DNA of 58,431 nucleotides from Methyloterricola oryzae (GCF_000934725.1 NZ_JYNS01000021.1:1-58431), one strand, 5' to 3'. Numbered from the stretch's first letter, positions 8,061 to 16,876 are shown. Translations and numbers: made by a program. Notes: generated by a model not told the origin, from the letters alone.

Positions 8061-8554
8061 AAATCATTTATACAGAATCCGGAAAGAACGCGATTGAAAG
8101 TTACAAGGAACGAAAAGCGAAAGAGTTAGAAGAGAGCATCAAGCAGAGGAAGTATGTGCTAGGAGACGATCTGATTGAGATCACCGGCTCTGATGTTAAA
8201 GAGGCCCAAGATGAGATTGGTCATTACAAGATTTATGCTCGTCGGCGCACGTCATCCTACAAACTCGCCCTTCAGCTCTACTCAGTCGTTGGGGTGCTAA
8301 TGACCCTAGGCGGGATCTTTTATCAGGATGTCGTCTACCTTTTTACCCAAAGGCCCCAGCAGGTCGCGTTTATTGTCTCCGGCATTGGGATTTCAATCGT
8401 CTGTGTCGCCATGCTGTGGCGATTGAAGTCAAGGGAGGAGGCCGAAGAAGCTCTGATGAGAATCGAACGGTTGTCCATGCGGGAAATGGCTTCGAAGGAC
8501 GCCCAACAAGGCGCTCAAGCCGACGGTTCCGCCTCTGGCGGTCCCGCGGTTTAG
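8057..8554 (+). CDS. Protein with two membrane segments, second of the coupled pair
   Basis: This 166-residue protein starts at the ATG overlapping the preceding stop, rather than at an earlier in-frame start at 7976 that lies within the upstream gene. It has a charged helical N-terminal region (about 1-65), two membrane segments (about 69-88 and 102-122) and a charged C-terminal tail. The fold is reminiscent of small two-helix membrane effectors, but no motif confirms this. Confidence 0.6.
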   Translation: MKIIYTESGKNAIESYKERKAKELEESIKQRKYVLGDDLIEITGSDVKEAQDEIGHYKIYARRRTSSYKLALQLYSVVGVLMTLGGIFYQDVVYLFTQRPQQVAFIVSGIGISIVCVAMLWRLKSREEAEEALMRIERLSMREMASKDAQQGAQADGSASGGPAV

Positions 8555-8571
8555 CTTGAGCATTATGTCGC

Positions 8572-8840
8572 ATGATCACCCGTAACGCACCTGATACTTG
8601 GCAGTCGCTGCAGACCGAAGTAGGTCGCATTCTCGAAGAGTGCGGTTTTGACGGCGAAGTCGAGAGGAAGATTCAGTCTGCCCGCGGTGTTGTGGAACTC
8701 GACGTTTACGCCGAAGAAACGGTTCGGGGGAGGAAGTACGCAATCGTTTTCGAGTGCAAGCACTGGAATCACGCATCCCGCAAACGGTGGTGCATGGGGT
8801 TCGAACCGTAGTACAGGAGGTCGGTGCCAACATAGGTTGA
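8572..8840 (+). pseudogene. Frameshifted remnant of an Mrr-like PD-(D/E)XK endonuclease
   Basis: The frame from ATG 8572 encodes a typical restriction-endonuclease-like core with D44, E61 and K63 (VELDVYAEE, then VFECKHW). It then leaves the family pattern after ECKHWN. In a neighbouring frame, the bases from about 8779 to the stop at 8838 encode IPQTVVHGVRTVVQEVGANI, the expected continuation. One base has therefore been lost near 8775, and the protein also ends early. The gene is a decayed nuclease, possibly once part of a defence locus. Confidence 0.7.
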
Positions 8841-8874
8841 CGGAGTTTGCGCCAAGAGAGTAGGGCAATGGCGT

Positions 8875-8887
8875 TTTAGCCGCTAAA
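8875..8887. promoter_or_regulatory. KorB operator 3 (TTTAGCCGCTAAA)
   Basis: This exact operator lies upstream of the HEPN-like gene. It is followed by the inverted repeat ACAGC-GAGAT-GCTGT (8894-8908). The surrounding 50 bases are a diverged copy of those at operator 2. Confidence 0.85.
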
Positions 8888-9037
8888 GTCAGGACAGCGA
8901 GATGCTGTGTGATTTTCAATTGCGAGCTCTGCTGCAACAGAACTCTTGTAGCGGCTCCATCCAACAATTCACTCAAGCCGACGTTGTCCACCTCTGGCTA
9001 CTATGTAGGATTACCTAGGGAGTGAGCCGCACTCGCC

Positions 9038-9595
9038 ATGCCTTCCTCCGCTATCGACAAGATCATCCGAGTGACTAAGGCTCAGGAGCAGTTCTGGTCT
9101 CGGTCTCACGGCTGGGCGCCGAGCGCCGCGGCGGACCTTCTTGCCGAGGCTCGACTTGACCGCCAACTTTCGTTCACACATACGCTCTATGATTATCTCC
9201 CACCATTTCCGCCTGACGTCGCCGAAGCCCGTCAGATTCTTGGTTACATAACGTTGCGGAGCCTGTGCGAGGGGGCGCTGAAGCTGTTCTTTTCTGTCTG
9301 GTTTAATGATTATCGAAAAGACCAAGACGCGGTTTATGACCGCAAGCGGACGCTTCTCTCGCCCGAAGACATAGCTTTCGACAGGCTGATTGCACTTTAC
9401 GCCAAGAAAGGTGATTTTAAGTTCGAGCCATTCCTTCGTCGTGTCCAGCGGCGCGGCAACGCGATTCACCACTTCTGTGATCGTGACATTGGCACTCAGT
9501 CTGGCTTGATCGCCGACATTGTGGAGTTCAAAGCATTCCTTCTCGCCGTGAACAGTCAGCTACCCTATCCCGATGACATTTCTGATCCGGACTAG
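9038..9595 (+). CDS. HEPN-like protein of unknown function
   Basis: This 185-residue, mostly helical protein contains RGNAIHH at 139-145, fitting the R-x4-6-H motif of HEPN-superfamily RNases and their inactive relatives. No partner nucleotidyltransferase gene lies next to it. An attC-like recombination site follows 27 bases after the stop, so this may be an integron cassette gene. The function is not known, and the HEPN call rests mainly on the one motif and the helical content. Confidence 0.5.
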   Translation: MPSSAIDKIIRVTKAQEQFWSRSHGWAPSAAADLLAEARLDRQLSFTHTLYDYLPPFPPDVAEARQILGYITLRSLCEGALKLFFSVWFNDYRKDQDAVYDRKRTLLSPEDIAFDRLIALYAKKGDFKFEPFLRRVQRRGNAIHHFCDRDIGTQSGLIADIVEFKAFLLAVNSQLPYPDDISDPD

Positions 9596-9621
9596 GCGTA
9601 ATGCGGTGATTTCCAGTTCGG

Positions 9622-9716
9622 CGGCTAACAAACCGGTTGCAGGCAACGCCGGGATCGCATCTTGGTTGATAATTAAACCTCATCGGCCCGACGCGACTGA
9701 GCTGAAACGTTAGGGG
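9622..9716 (+). other. attC-like integron recombination site
   Basis: The site begins CGGCTAACAA and CCGGTTGCAGG, and ends ACTGAGCTGAAACGTTAGGG. This order (R'' core CTAAC, L'' with TGCAG, then L' with CTGAGCT and R' GTTAG) is that of proteobacterial attC sites. The outer cores pair as CTAAC/GTTAG. It lies exactly between two genes read in the same direction, and the next start codon follows the R' core by six bases, as in gene cassettes. No integrase gene is in the window. Confidence 0.55.
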
Positions 9717-9721
9717 AACTA

Positions 9722-10729
9722 ATGGGCTTGTTCAATTTTCTATTCGGAGGTAGCAAGACAAAAGTTGCGGATCGAGTGCATTCTCAGCCTTTGTCGCCAA
9801 AGCTTGCTTCCTTTCGCGAAAATTTTGTTGAAATAGAGCTATTGGGTTTCTTTGGGCCGTTCAGAAAATCGCACTCCGGCGAGTGGGCAATATGCTGGAG
9901 TGATAGCGATGAGCCAAATCATAGAGGCGGCTATCGAGAAAGCGGTCATGGACGCTATGTCCTCTATAACGTTACACAAGACAGAATCGCGTTGCAGGGC
10001 AAATTGGAACGACCCAATTCCGGCAGTGTCGCGGAGAATGGCACCTTTGCTATTGAAGACTGGCATTTCGGGAGTGAGCTATCTGGAACGTTCTACGTAA
10101 TTTCCTCCACTGGGCGTGAACTCATTAAGAAGAAGTTCGAAGCGAATCTATATAACAGCGCCATATCCGATACTGGGCACTTTGCAGTCTGCCAAACTGC
10201 CAACTCTCCACTAGGCGAAGACGGAAACCGATTCACCGCATTTGATGTGGAAAAGACCGTCGAGTTATTTTCCATACATCCTCCCACCGGCAGGGCTGAC
10301 AGATACATGTTTATCGAGGACATTCCGAAATTTGGTGTCGTCATAAACAAGATTGGCACGTTTTACTATGACATGCTGGGGAACTTTATTGATTCAGAAA
10401 AATTCGACGCGGCTCGGCTGCGATGTGATAGGTATGACGTAGTTTTGTTAGCCGCCGAAGAGATTGTTAAGACTCCCGAACTCAACGATCAACTTGCCAG
10501 TGCAGCGCTTGAGGCAACTATTAGGGCTCTTTCGCTCGGTGCAGAGAAGGACCAAAGTTGGAAGGCTATCGCACTCAAGATTCAAGGATTAGCCCATGAG
10601 TTCTTGCGCAACAACGAGGGGGCAATTGCCGCCTTCGATGAGGCGTTACGGATCAATCCAAAGATCGGCGTCAAGCGTAAAGCCGATTCACTGCGAAGAA
10701 AGCTGATGCGCAATGAACCGTTCTCCTAA
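9722..10729 (+). CDS. Hypothetical protein with C-terminal TPR repeat
   Basis: This 335-residue protein starts directly after the attC-like site. Residues 30-230 look like beta-rich repeats (several G-x-Y/F-x-hydrophobic strands, such as GRYVLYNV and GTFYYDM), perhaps a small propeller-like fold. The C-terminal part (about 265-325) contains a tetratricopeptide-type motif (FLRNNEGAIAAFDEALRINP). I do not recognise the full protein. It is probably a cassette-borne accessory gene. Confidence 0.55.
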   Translation: MGLFNFLFGGSKTKVADRVHSQPLSPKLASFRENFVEIELLGFFGPFRKSHSGEWAICWSDSDEPNHRGGYRESGHGRYVLYNVTQDRIALQGKLERPNSGSVAENGTFAIEDWHFGSELSGTFYVISSTGRELIKKKFEANLYNSAISDTGHFAVCQTANSPLGEDGNRFTAFDVEKTVELFSIHPPTGRADRYMFIEDIPKFGVVINKIGTFYYDMLGNFIDSEKFDAARLRCDRYDVVLLAAEEIVKTPELNDQLASAALEATIRALSLGAEKDQSWKAIALKIQGLAHEFLRNNEGAIAAFDEALRINPKIGVKRKADSLRRKLMRNEPFS

Positions 10730-10805
10730 CGAATAAATGTTATATCACTTGATAGAAGCGAACCACGATCTGAACTGGTGTTGGGAAAGCCCTGATTTCA
10801 CACTT

Positions 10806-10818
10806 TTTAGCGGCTAAA
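10806..10818. promoter_or_regulatory. KorB operator 4 (TTTAGCGGCTAAA)
   Basis: This exact operator lies just beyond the traM stop and downstream of the TPR gene. It is not next to an obvious start codon. It may serve partition or long-range KorB spreading rather than direct repression. Confidence 0.85.
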
Positions 10819-10826
10819 TTCTGCGC

Positions 10827-11261
10827 TTAAAGCTTATCGCTTAAAGCAAGCAACGACGCCCCAAGTGCTACTGTGGAGGCAAATAAGTTGCCCATGATGA
10901 GCCAGCGTAAGTTGCTCACTGCTCCATTCACGACGTTTGCGTCGCTTTGGATCTCCTTGCGCACCGCTTCCGCGACGGCGCGTGCGCCGGATGTAGTCGC
11001 TTCATCGATTGTTTGTCTGCTAGACGTGAGAGCCGCATTCAAAATGCGTTCGGCGCGAGTTTTTGAATCGTCCCTCCAGCGTTGCGCCGCGGCTTCGAGG
11101 TTCTCCTCGAAGCGCTTCAGAAGTTCCTGCTGGACGTTGTAGCTATCCAGGAGTAGCCGCTTGTTGATTGTATGCAGGACCATTATGGGATCATCCCGCC
11201 CCACGGAAATCGCATGGGTCGCCGCGATCTCTTTGATTAATTCCTCTATTGGTGTGCTCAT
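10827..11261 (-). CDS. traM: TraM-like transfer protein
   Basis: This 144-residue protein opens with the conserved TraM pattern (MSTPIEELIKEIAATHAISV, then DPIMVLHTINKRLL). It continues with a helical coil and a C-terminal membrane segment (about 118-140). It corresponds to TraM of the IncP Tra1 region, which is needed for efficient transfer. It is the last gene of the leftward traK-traL-traM operon that leaves oriT. Its start overlaps the traL stop. Confidence 0.82.
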   Translation of the reverse strand: MSTPIEELIKEIAATHAISVGRDDPIMVLHTINKRLLLDSYNVQQELLKRFEENLEAAAQRWRDDSKTRAERILNAALTSSRQTIDEATTSGARAVAEAVRKEIQSDANVVNGAVSNLRWLIMGNLFASTVALGASLLALSDKL

Positions 11262-11986
11262 AGGACAGCCGCCGCTTCCATCTGGCCGAATAGCTTGTCT
11301 TTGAATATCTTGAGGCGCTGCCGGGTCATGATCGTCAAAGACTCCATCGCCAACGCCTCGTCGAATGTCTGGCGAGCCTGGAGCATGTCCGAAATGTCAC
11401 GGCCATAGGTTTCCTCCTTCAGCTTTGGAATCGTCACGACCGCCGCGACACGATCCTTGTAGTCTTTGTAGGCTTTCAATTGCTCGAAGCCTTTGCCTTC
11501 GTGCTCGATGGGTCCCCAATACTGATTCAGCCAAACGACAATTGTGGATGGTGTCGGGAACTGGCTGGCAAGCGCCCGAAAGCCGTTTACGGTGTCTTCC
11601 AGGGCCTGGCCTCCTGTTATAACAGTATGTACGACCAGCTCGTAACCCAAGGCTTCCAGCAAAGCGGGTACCTCGTTGGTAATGAGGTAGTGTGAAAGCG
11701 GCACAAAGGAACTGGCGCCGTTGTCGATGATGACGTCGCCGGCGCTATTGTCCGCCACGAGTTCGACAAGGGCGTCGAAGGCTCGTGTGTTGATTTCGTC
11801 ACCCTCCATGATTTCCAGCTTGCGGACATTTAGTCCCTTGTAACCCGTGAACGTGGCGTTTACAGGGTCTGTGTCGACGCACAGCGGGTTTTGGCCTTTT
11901 GAACCTTTGAATTGCGCGAGTACGGAGCTGATGAGGCTCTTGCCGACGCCGCCTTTTCCTTGAAGCACCATGTGGACTTTCGACAT
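11258..11986 (-). CDS. traL: TraL ParA-like ATPase
   Basis: This 242-residue MinD/ParA-type ATPase has Walker A QGKGGVGKS at 9-17 and a Walker B-like DVIIDNGA. It matches TraL of the IncP Tra1 region in length and in its place between traK and traM. TraL is a non-essential transfer gene whose ATPase role is not well defined. Its start overlaps the traK stop and its own stop overlaps the traM start, showing translational coupling through the operon. Confidence 0.85.
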   Translation of the reverse strand: MSKVHMVLQGKGGVGKSLISSVLAQFKGSKGQNPLCVDTDPVNATFTGYKGLNVRKLEIMEGDEINTRAFDALVELVADNSAGDVIIDNGASSFVPLSHYLITNEVPALLEALGYELVVHTVITGGQALEDTVNGFRALASQFPTPSTIVVWLNQYWGPIEHEGKGFEQLKAYKDYKDRVAAVVTIPKLKEETYGRDISDMLQARQTFDEALAMESLTIMTRQRLKIFKDKLFGQMEAAAVL

Positions 11987-12399
11987 CAGAATAACTCCTC
12001 TTTGTTTGGTACCGGACTGAATCTAAATCCCTTCAAGATATCGCTCTCGGCGGCTGACATTCGGGCCGCCTGGGGCATCTCTTTTGACGTGGCGTCAGCC
12101 GTCTTGTGTGGCGATTTGACGGTATTTGGAGAAACGGCGTTTCGCGTCGCCTTGGCTTCTGGGCTCGGGCTTTGAATGTATCGGCGAACATGCTTCCGGA
12201 AGGTTTCGTACCCTGACTTGATCAGTCCGGATTCGTGCATGTGTTCCCATATCGTCGTCAACGCATAGCCGGCCGCCAGGGCCTCGACGACGTTTTCCTT
12301 CACGGCCAGGAAAGCCACGGTCGCAGATTCTTGGCGTGGTTTTACGGGTTCGCGCTGTTTGACCCAAGCGCCCAATTCTTCGATGTAGCTTTTGGCCAT
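11986..12399 (-). CDS. traK: TraK oriT-binding protein
   Basis: The frame is open from 12513, but the start at 12399 gives MAKSYIEELGAWVKQREPV, which lines up with the start of RK2 TraK as I remember it. The protein is then 137 residues. The segment AAGYALTTIWEHMHESGLIK is strongly TraK-like. TraK wraps the intrinsically bent region of oriT and helps relaxosome assembly. The gene diverges from traJ across oriT, as in RK2. Confidence 0.87.
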   Translation of the reverse strand: MAKSYIEELGAWVKQREPVKPRQESATVAFLAVKENVVEALAAGYALTTIWEHMHESGLIKSGYETFRKHVRRYIQSPSPEAKATRNAVSPNTVKSPHKTADATSKEMPQAARMSAAESDILKGFRFSPVPNKEELF

Positions 12400-12554
12400 C
12401 CGCTGGTTTCTCGGTTGGAAAGCGTGTGGAAAGCATGAGTAGACCGAATGCAAAGCACAGCAAGTGCTAAGTTGGGTCCTGCATAGTATCGTACTATCGA
12501 TATAAAGTGACAAGAGCAGACTATTGTCGTACTCTTTCCATGGAGTATCTGTGA

Positions 12555-12690
12555 GTTAAGTCCGGGGCAGGATATGTGAAGTAGGCCCACCGTCGAGCCG
12601 GCTGTCCTACTTCGCTTCCCCTAATTCGCACTGTGTGCTCAACGGGAATCCTGCTCTGCGAGGCAACGGCTGCCGCCGGAACACAATGGA
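12555..12690. other. oriT: IncP-type origin of transfer (oriT)
   Basis: The block CAGGATATGTGAAGTAGG (12568-12585) corresponds to the RK2 nic region. On the minus strand it reads ATCCTG followed by CCCC, so the expected nick lies between bases 12568 and 12567 of the minus strand. An inverted repeat for TraJ has arms at 12576-12585 (GTGAAGTAGG) and 12606-12615 (CCTACTTCGC). The downstream TGCTCAACGGGAATCCTGCT (about 12633-12652) is also the RK2 sequence as I recall it. It lies between divergent traK and traJ. Confidence 0.9.
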
Positions 12691-12697
12691 GAGAGCC

Positions 12698-13069
12698 ATG
12701 GAAACACTGAAGCCAAGCACTCGAAAGAACAGTCCGCCCATCAAGGTTTATTGCCTGCCAGATGAGCGCAGGCAGATTGAAACCAATGCGGATCGCGTTG
12801 GTCTGGCCCTTTCATCGTACTTGCTGACCCTTGGTCTTGGGTATGAACCTAGAGGCGTCGTTGATGGTGAGAAGGTTGACGAGCTAATGCGCATCAACGG
12901 TGATCTGGGACGGTTAGGTGGATTGCTGAAGCTGTGGCTGACTGACGATGCGCGGGCGGCCATGCTGGGCGATTCCACTATCCGGGCTCTCCTGTCGAAG
13001 ATCGAGGACACGCAGGACCTCATGACCGATGCGATTCGGAGTGTGGTTCTTCCGAGATCAAAGCGGTGA
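12698..13069 (+). CDS. traJ: TraJ relaxosome protein
   Basis: The start at 12698 is chosen because GGAGAG lies just before it and because it gives 123 residues beginning METLKPSTRKNSPPIKVYCL, which lines up with RK2 TraJ. Starts further upstream (12635, 12686) would run through oriT. The segment RINGDLGRLGGLLKLWLTDD is highly characteristic. TraJ binds the inverted repeat next to nic and brings in the TraI relaxase. A KorB operator separates it from traI. Confidence 0.9.
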   Translation: METLKPSTRKNSPPIKVYCLPDERRQIETNADRVGLALSSYLLTLGLGYEPRGVVDGEKVDELMRINGDLGRLGGLLKLWLTDDARAAMLGDSTIRALLSKIEDTQDLMTDAIRSVVLPRSKR

Positions 13070-13071
13070 GT

Positions 13072-13084
13072 TTTAGCGGCTAAA
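13072..13084. promoter_or_regulatory. KorB operator 5 (TTTAGCGGCTAAA)
   Basis: This exact operator lies in the 34-base gap between traJ and traI. Confidence 0.85.
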
Positions 13085-13103
13085 ACACGTTGCAGGTAGG
13101 GCC

Positions 13104-15035
13104 ATGATCGCCAAGCACGTTCCGATGCGTACAGTCCGGAAGAGTGATTTTGCCGGCCTGGTGAAATACATTTGCGATCCACAAGAAAAGCGCGAGCGGG
13201 TCGATGGCGTCAGCGTGACGAATTGCTACTCCGATGACCCGTCAAAAGCCATCTTGGAGGTTACCCACACGCAGTCGCGCAATATCCGTTCGAGCGCAGA
13301 CAAGACCTACCATTTGATTGTCAGCTTTCGGGCCGGAGAGAATCCGAGCGCGGACGCACTCCGAGCCATTGAAGCGCGAATCTGCGAAGGTCTGGGGTTC
13401 GGCGAGCATCAACGGGTCAGCGCGCTGCATACCGATACCGACAATGTGCACCTGCATATTGCGATCAACAAAGTTCATCCAAGCAAACTGACGGTTCTTA
13501 CCCCTTATAACGACTACAAGGTTTTGGGGGATCTCTGCAAAAGCCTTGAACGTGACTATTGCCTGGAGCCCGATAACCACCAATCTCGAAAGTCAGGCAG
13601 CGAAAACCGCGCGGCAGACATGGAGCGGCACGCCGGCGTAGAGAGCCTGCTCGGGTGGATTCAACGCGAGTGCTTGGCCGATCTCAATGAAGTGCGAGAC
13701 TGGTCCGCATTTAATTCCGTGCTGAATTCCCATGGCTTGCGCTTGATGGTTCGCGGCAACGGGTTTGTATTCACCGATGGCGCGGGAACCTATGTGAAAG
13801 GTAGCTCTGTCTCGCGGGAGTTTTCCAAAGCAAAGCTGGAGGCCCGCTTCGGAAGTTTCCAACAAGAAAAGACTGCGCGGAAGGCCCAAGCACAGCGCCG
13901 CTATGAACCTCGTCCGGTAAAGATCCACGTCGATACCACAGAGCTTTATGCGAGGTATATCGCCGAGCAACGACTAACGTCGGCAGCGCGGGCACAGGCA
14001 TCGGCGGAGGTCCGAGACAGGCGGCACAGGCTGATTCAAACCGCCAAGCGCACGGCAAAGTTAAAGAGAGCCGTCATCAAGTTGGTCGGCGGCTCTGCGC
14101 AGTCAAAACGACTGCTGTACGCGCTGGTTTCCAAATCGCTGCGGGACAACATCGCCCACATCAACCAAAAGTGCCGGACCGACAAAGAATCCGTCCATCG
14201 GCTGCATCGAAGAATGACCTGGGCTGACTGGTTGAGGGCTGAGGCTATTCAAGGAGACCGGCACGCGCTGGTAGCCTTGCGGGCGCGGGAAGCCGCTCAG
14301 TCCTCCTTGAAAGGTAACACCGTGGCAGGTACAGGCCAGCAAGCTCAATCTGCTGACGCCGCAGAAGTGATGCAGGACAGCATCACCAAGAAAGGAACCG
14401 CCATTTATGTGGCCGGCCACACAACTATCCGGGATGACGGCACCCGGATTCAGGTATCGAGAGAGTTAAGCCAGCGGACCGCTTCTACAGCGCTAAAGAT
14501 GGCGATGGAGCGGTACGGTACTCATCTTGCGATCAACGGTACCGAACAGTTCAAGGATCTACTCGTGCAGGCTGCTGCGGAAACCAAGCTGCCCATTACG
14601 TTCGATGATCCTGAGCTTGAGCAGCGCCGTCAGGCGCTAATGAAACAACCCCAACCGCAGAACTCCGCACACGGCCAGCGTGGGGGAGTACCGTGGAACG
14701 GCCAACCGCGACGGACTCATGAGCAGCCAGCAATAGATCCAGCAGCCTGGACAGCGGCTGACTCCTACATTCTGGAACAGAACAGGAACAGGCTTTACTT
14801 TATCGATATTCCGGAGCATGATCGATATAGCGATAAACACGGCGCGGTGATGATTTATGGAGGATTACGCACTGTGAAGGGCCAGCTTCTCGCGCTTTTG
14901 CAAAAGGACACACATGTCTATGTGCTGCCGGTCGATGAGTCCACGGCCAGTCAGTTACGACGGAAGCTCGTCGGGACCACCGTTACGTTCGTAAATGGCG
15001 CGGTTCAGCAACAGACCAAAGGACGAGCGCGGTGA
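13104..15035 (+). CDS. traI: TraI relaxase, MOBP family
   Basis: This 643-residue relaxase nicks oriT and stays attached to the 5' end of the transferred strand. The three key residues known from RP4 TraI sit at the same numbers: Y22 (VKYI), S74 (LIVSF) and H116 with H118 (DNVHLHIAINK). The region ENRAADMERHAGVESLLGWI and the later TTELYARYIAEQR are also TraI-typical. It is shorter than RK2 TraI (about 732), with the difference in the C-terminal part. Its TGA stop overlaps the GTG start of traG. Confidence 0.94.
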   Translation: MIAKHVPMRTVRKSDFAGLVKYICDPQEKRERVDGVSVTNCYSDDPSKAILEVTHTQSRNIRSSADKTYHLIVSFRAGENPSADALRAIEARICEGLGFGEHQRVSALHTDTDNVHLHIAINKVHPSKLTVLTPYNDYKVLGDLCKSLERDYCLEPDNHQSRKSGSENRAADMERHAGVESLLGWIQRECLADLNEVRDWSAFNSVLNSHGLRLMVRGNGFVFTDGAGTYVKGSSVSREFSKAKLEARFGSFQQEKTARKAQAQRRYEPRPVKIHVDTTELYARYIAEQRLTSAARAQASAEVRDRRHRLIQTAKRTAKLKRAVIKLVGGSAQSKRLLYALVSKSLRDNIAHINQKCRTDKESVHRLHRRMTWADWLRAEAIQGDRHALVALRAREAAQSSLKGNTVAGTGQQAQSADAAEVMQDSITKKGTAIYVAGHTTIRDDGTRIQVSRELSQRTASTALKMAMERYGTHLAINGTEQFKDLLVQAAAETKLPITFDDPELEQRRQALMKQPQPQNSAHGQRGGVPWNGQPRRTHEQPAIDPAAWTAADSYILEQNRNRLYFIDIPEHDRYSDKHGAVMIYGGLRTVKGQLLALLQKDTHVYVLPVDESTASQLRRKLVGTTVTFVNGAVQQQTKGRAR

Positions 15036-16876
15036 AACGCGACAATGCTGTCGGACCTCAGGTTCGGCAGGGCCAAGGCCGAAGCAATCCGCATGCTGTC
15101 GGAGTCTTGCTCGCCTTTGCGCTTGGATTTGTCGCTGCGACTCAGTGGTTCGCCCACCAGTTCGGCTACCAGGCTGCATTGGGAAGCAGCCTCGGCCCTG
15201 TCTATGCGCCCTGGCAAATTTTGCTGTGGGCCAACGCCTGGTACACCACCTATCCCGACGCCATCATGCAGTCGGGCAGCGTCGGCATGATAGTCGCCAC
15301 GCTTGGACTCGTTGCCGTTGCGTTGGCAAAGATGGTGGCGGCCAATACAGCCAAGGCGCACGAGTTCCTGCATGGCTCAGCGCGGTGGGCGAACTGTAAG
15401 GACATCGAGGCGGCCGGCTTGTTTAACAACGATGGCGTCTATGTCGGTGCGTGGAAGGACAAGGCCGGCAAGGTACATTATCTCCGCCACAATGGCCCAG
15501 AGCATGTGCTTTGTTACGCTCCGACCCGTTCGGGCAAAGGGGTTGGCCTGGTTATCCCGACCCTGTTGAGCTGGCCACATTCGGCAGTCATCACCGATCT
15601 GAAAGGCGAACTGTGGGCGCTTACTTCAGGCTGGCGGCAAAAGCATGCGGGTAATCGTGTCCTGCGCTTCGATCCGGCCGCCAGCGTCGGCAGCGTGGCT
15701 TGGAACCCGCTGGAGGAAATTCGCCTTGGGACCGATTCTGTCATCGGCGATGTGCAGAACCTGGCCAATTTGATCGTGGACCCCGATGGCAAGGGGCTGG
15801 AATCACACTGGCAGAAAACCTCTCATGCCTTGCTTGTCGGCGTCATTCTGCATGTTCTATATAAGGGGCAGAATGAGGGGGCCCCTGCTACTTTGCCGGC
15901 TGTCGATGCGCTTCTTACCAACCCCAAGCGGCCCATTAAAGAACTCTGGCGCGAGATGACGTCCTACGCGCATGTGGACGGACAGCCTCATGCGGTCGTG
16001 GCTTCCGCCGCACAGGACATGATTGACCGGCCCGAAGAGGAAGCCGGATCGGTTCTCTCGACGGCCAAGTCATATCTCGCTCTTTACCGCGACCCAGTGG
16101 TCGCCAACAACGTGAGGAAGTCGCAATTCAGGATCACGGATCTGATGAACCACGACGATCCCGTGAGTCTGTATATCGTCACCCACCCCAACGATAAAGC
16201 TCGCCTGCGGCCTCTAGTCAGAGTATTGGTGAACATGATCGTGCGATTGCTGGCCGATAAAATGGAGTTCGAGAAAGGCAGGTCGAAAGCTCACTACAAA
16301 CACCGTCTGTTGCTGATGATGGACGAGTTTCCGAGCCTGGGGCGTCTCGATATTTTGCAAGAATCACTTGCCTTCATCGCTGGCTATGGCATCAAGGCGT
16401 ACTTGATCTGTCAGGACATCAATCAACTCAAGAGCCGCGAGACCGGGTACGGTCACGATGAGGCCATCACCTCGAATTGCCACATCCAGAATGCTTTTCC
16501 ACCGAATCGAGTCGAGACAGCCGAATACTTGTCGAAGCTCACCGGCCAAACGACCATCCTGAAGGAGCAAATCACCACCAGTGGAGGACGTTCTTCCATC
16601 CTGCTCGGTAATGTATCCAGGACGCAGCAGGAAGTTCAGCGGCCACTGCTGACGGTCGATGAGGCACTTCGGATGCCAGGGCCGAAGAAGAACGCTTCCG
16701 ACCAGATAGCCGAGCCTGGCGACATGGTTATTTATGCCGCTGGATTTCCCGCCATTTACGGGCGACAGCCGCTGTACTTCCAAGATCCCATTTTTCAGGT
16801 CAGGGCTGAGATTCCCGCGCCGGACAAGACAGACTGCCTGATTCGCGCGACCGAACCGCAAAGGATCACGCTATGA
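15032..16876 (+). CDS. traG: TraG coupling protein (VirD4 type)
   Basis: This 614-residue inner-membrane ATPase links the relaxosome to the mating channel. N-terminal membrane segments lie at about 24-45 and 88-108. Walker A is APTRSGKG (about 164-171), and the Walker B region LLMMDEFPSLG lies near residue 427. The segment HYLRHNGPEHVL and the run NDKARLRPLVRVLVNMIVRL match IncP TraG very closely. It starts at GTG overlapping the traI stop (GTGA), and its end overlaps the start of traF. Confidence 0.94.
   Translation: MKRDNAVGPQVRQGQGRSNPHAVGVLLAFALGFVAATQWFAHQFGYQAALGSSLGPVYAPWQILLWANAWYTTYPDAIMQSGSVGMIVATLGLVAVALAKMVAANTAKAHEFLHGSARWANCKDIEAAGLFNNDGVYVGAWKDKAGKVHYLRHNGPEHVLCYAPTRSGKGVGLVIPTLLSWPHSAVITDLKGELWALTSGWRQKHAGNRVLRFDPAASVGSVAWNPLEEIRLGTDSVIGDVQNLANLIVDPDGKGLESHWQKTSHALLVGVILHVLYKGQNEGAPATLPAVDALLTNPKRPIKELWREMTSYAHVDGQPHAVVASAAQDMIDRPEEEAGSVLSTAKSYLALYRDPVVANNVRKSQFRITDLMNHDDPVSLYIVTHPNDKARLRPLVRVLVNMIVRLLADKMEFEKGRSKAHYKHRLLLMMDEFPSLGRLDILQESLAFIAGYGIKAYLICQDINQLKSRETGYGHDEAITSNCHIQNAFPPNRVETAEYLSKLTGQTTILKEQITTSGGRSSILLGNVSRTQQEVQRPLLTVDEALRMPGPKKNASDQIAEPGDMVIYAAGFPAIYGRQPLYFQDPIFQVRAEIPAPDKTDCLIRATEPQRITL

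Noticed and set aside
12095-12463. Minus-strand frame of 122 codons overlapping traK
   Set aside because: TraK in the other frame matches its family throughout; this one is a shadow.
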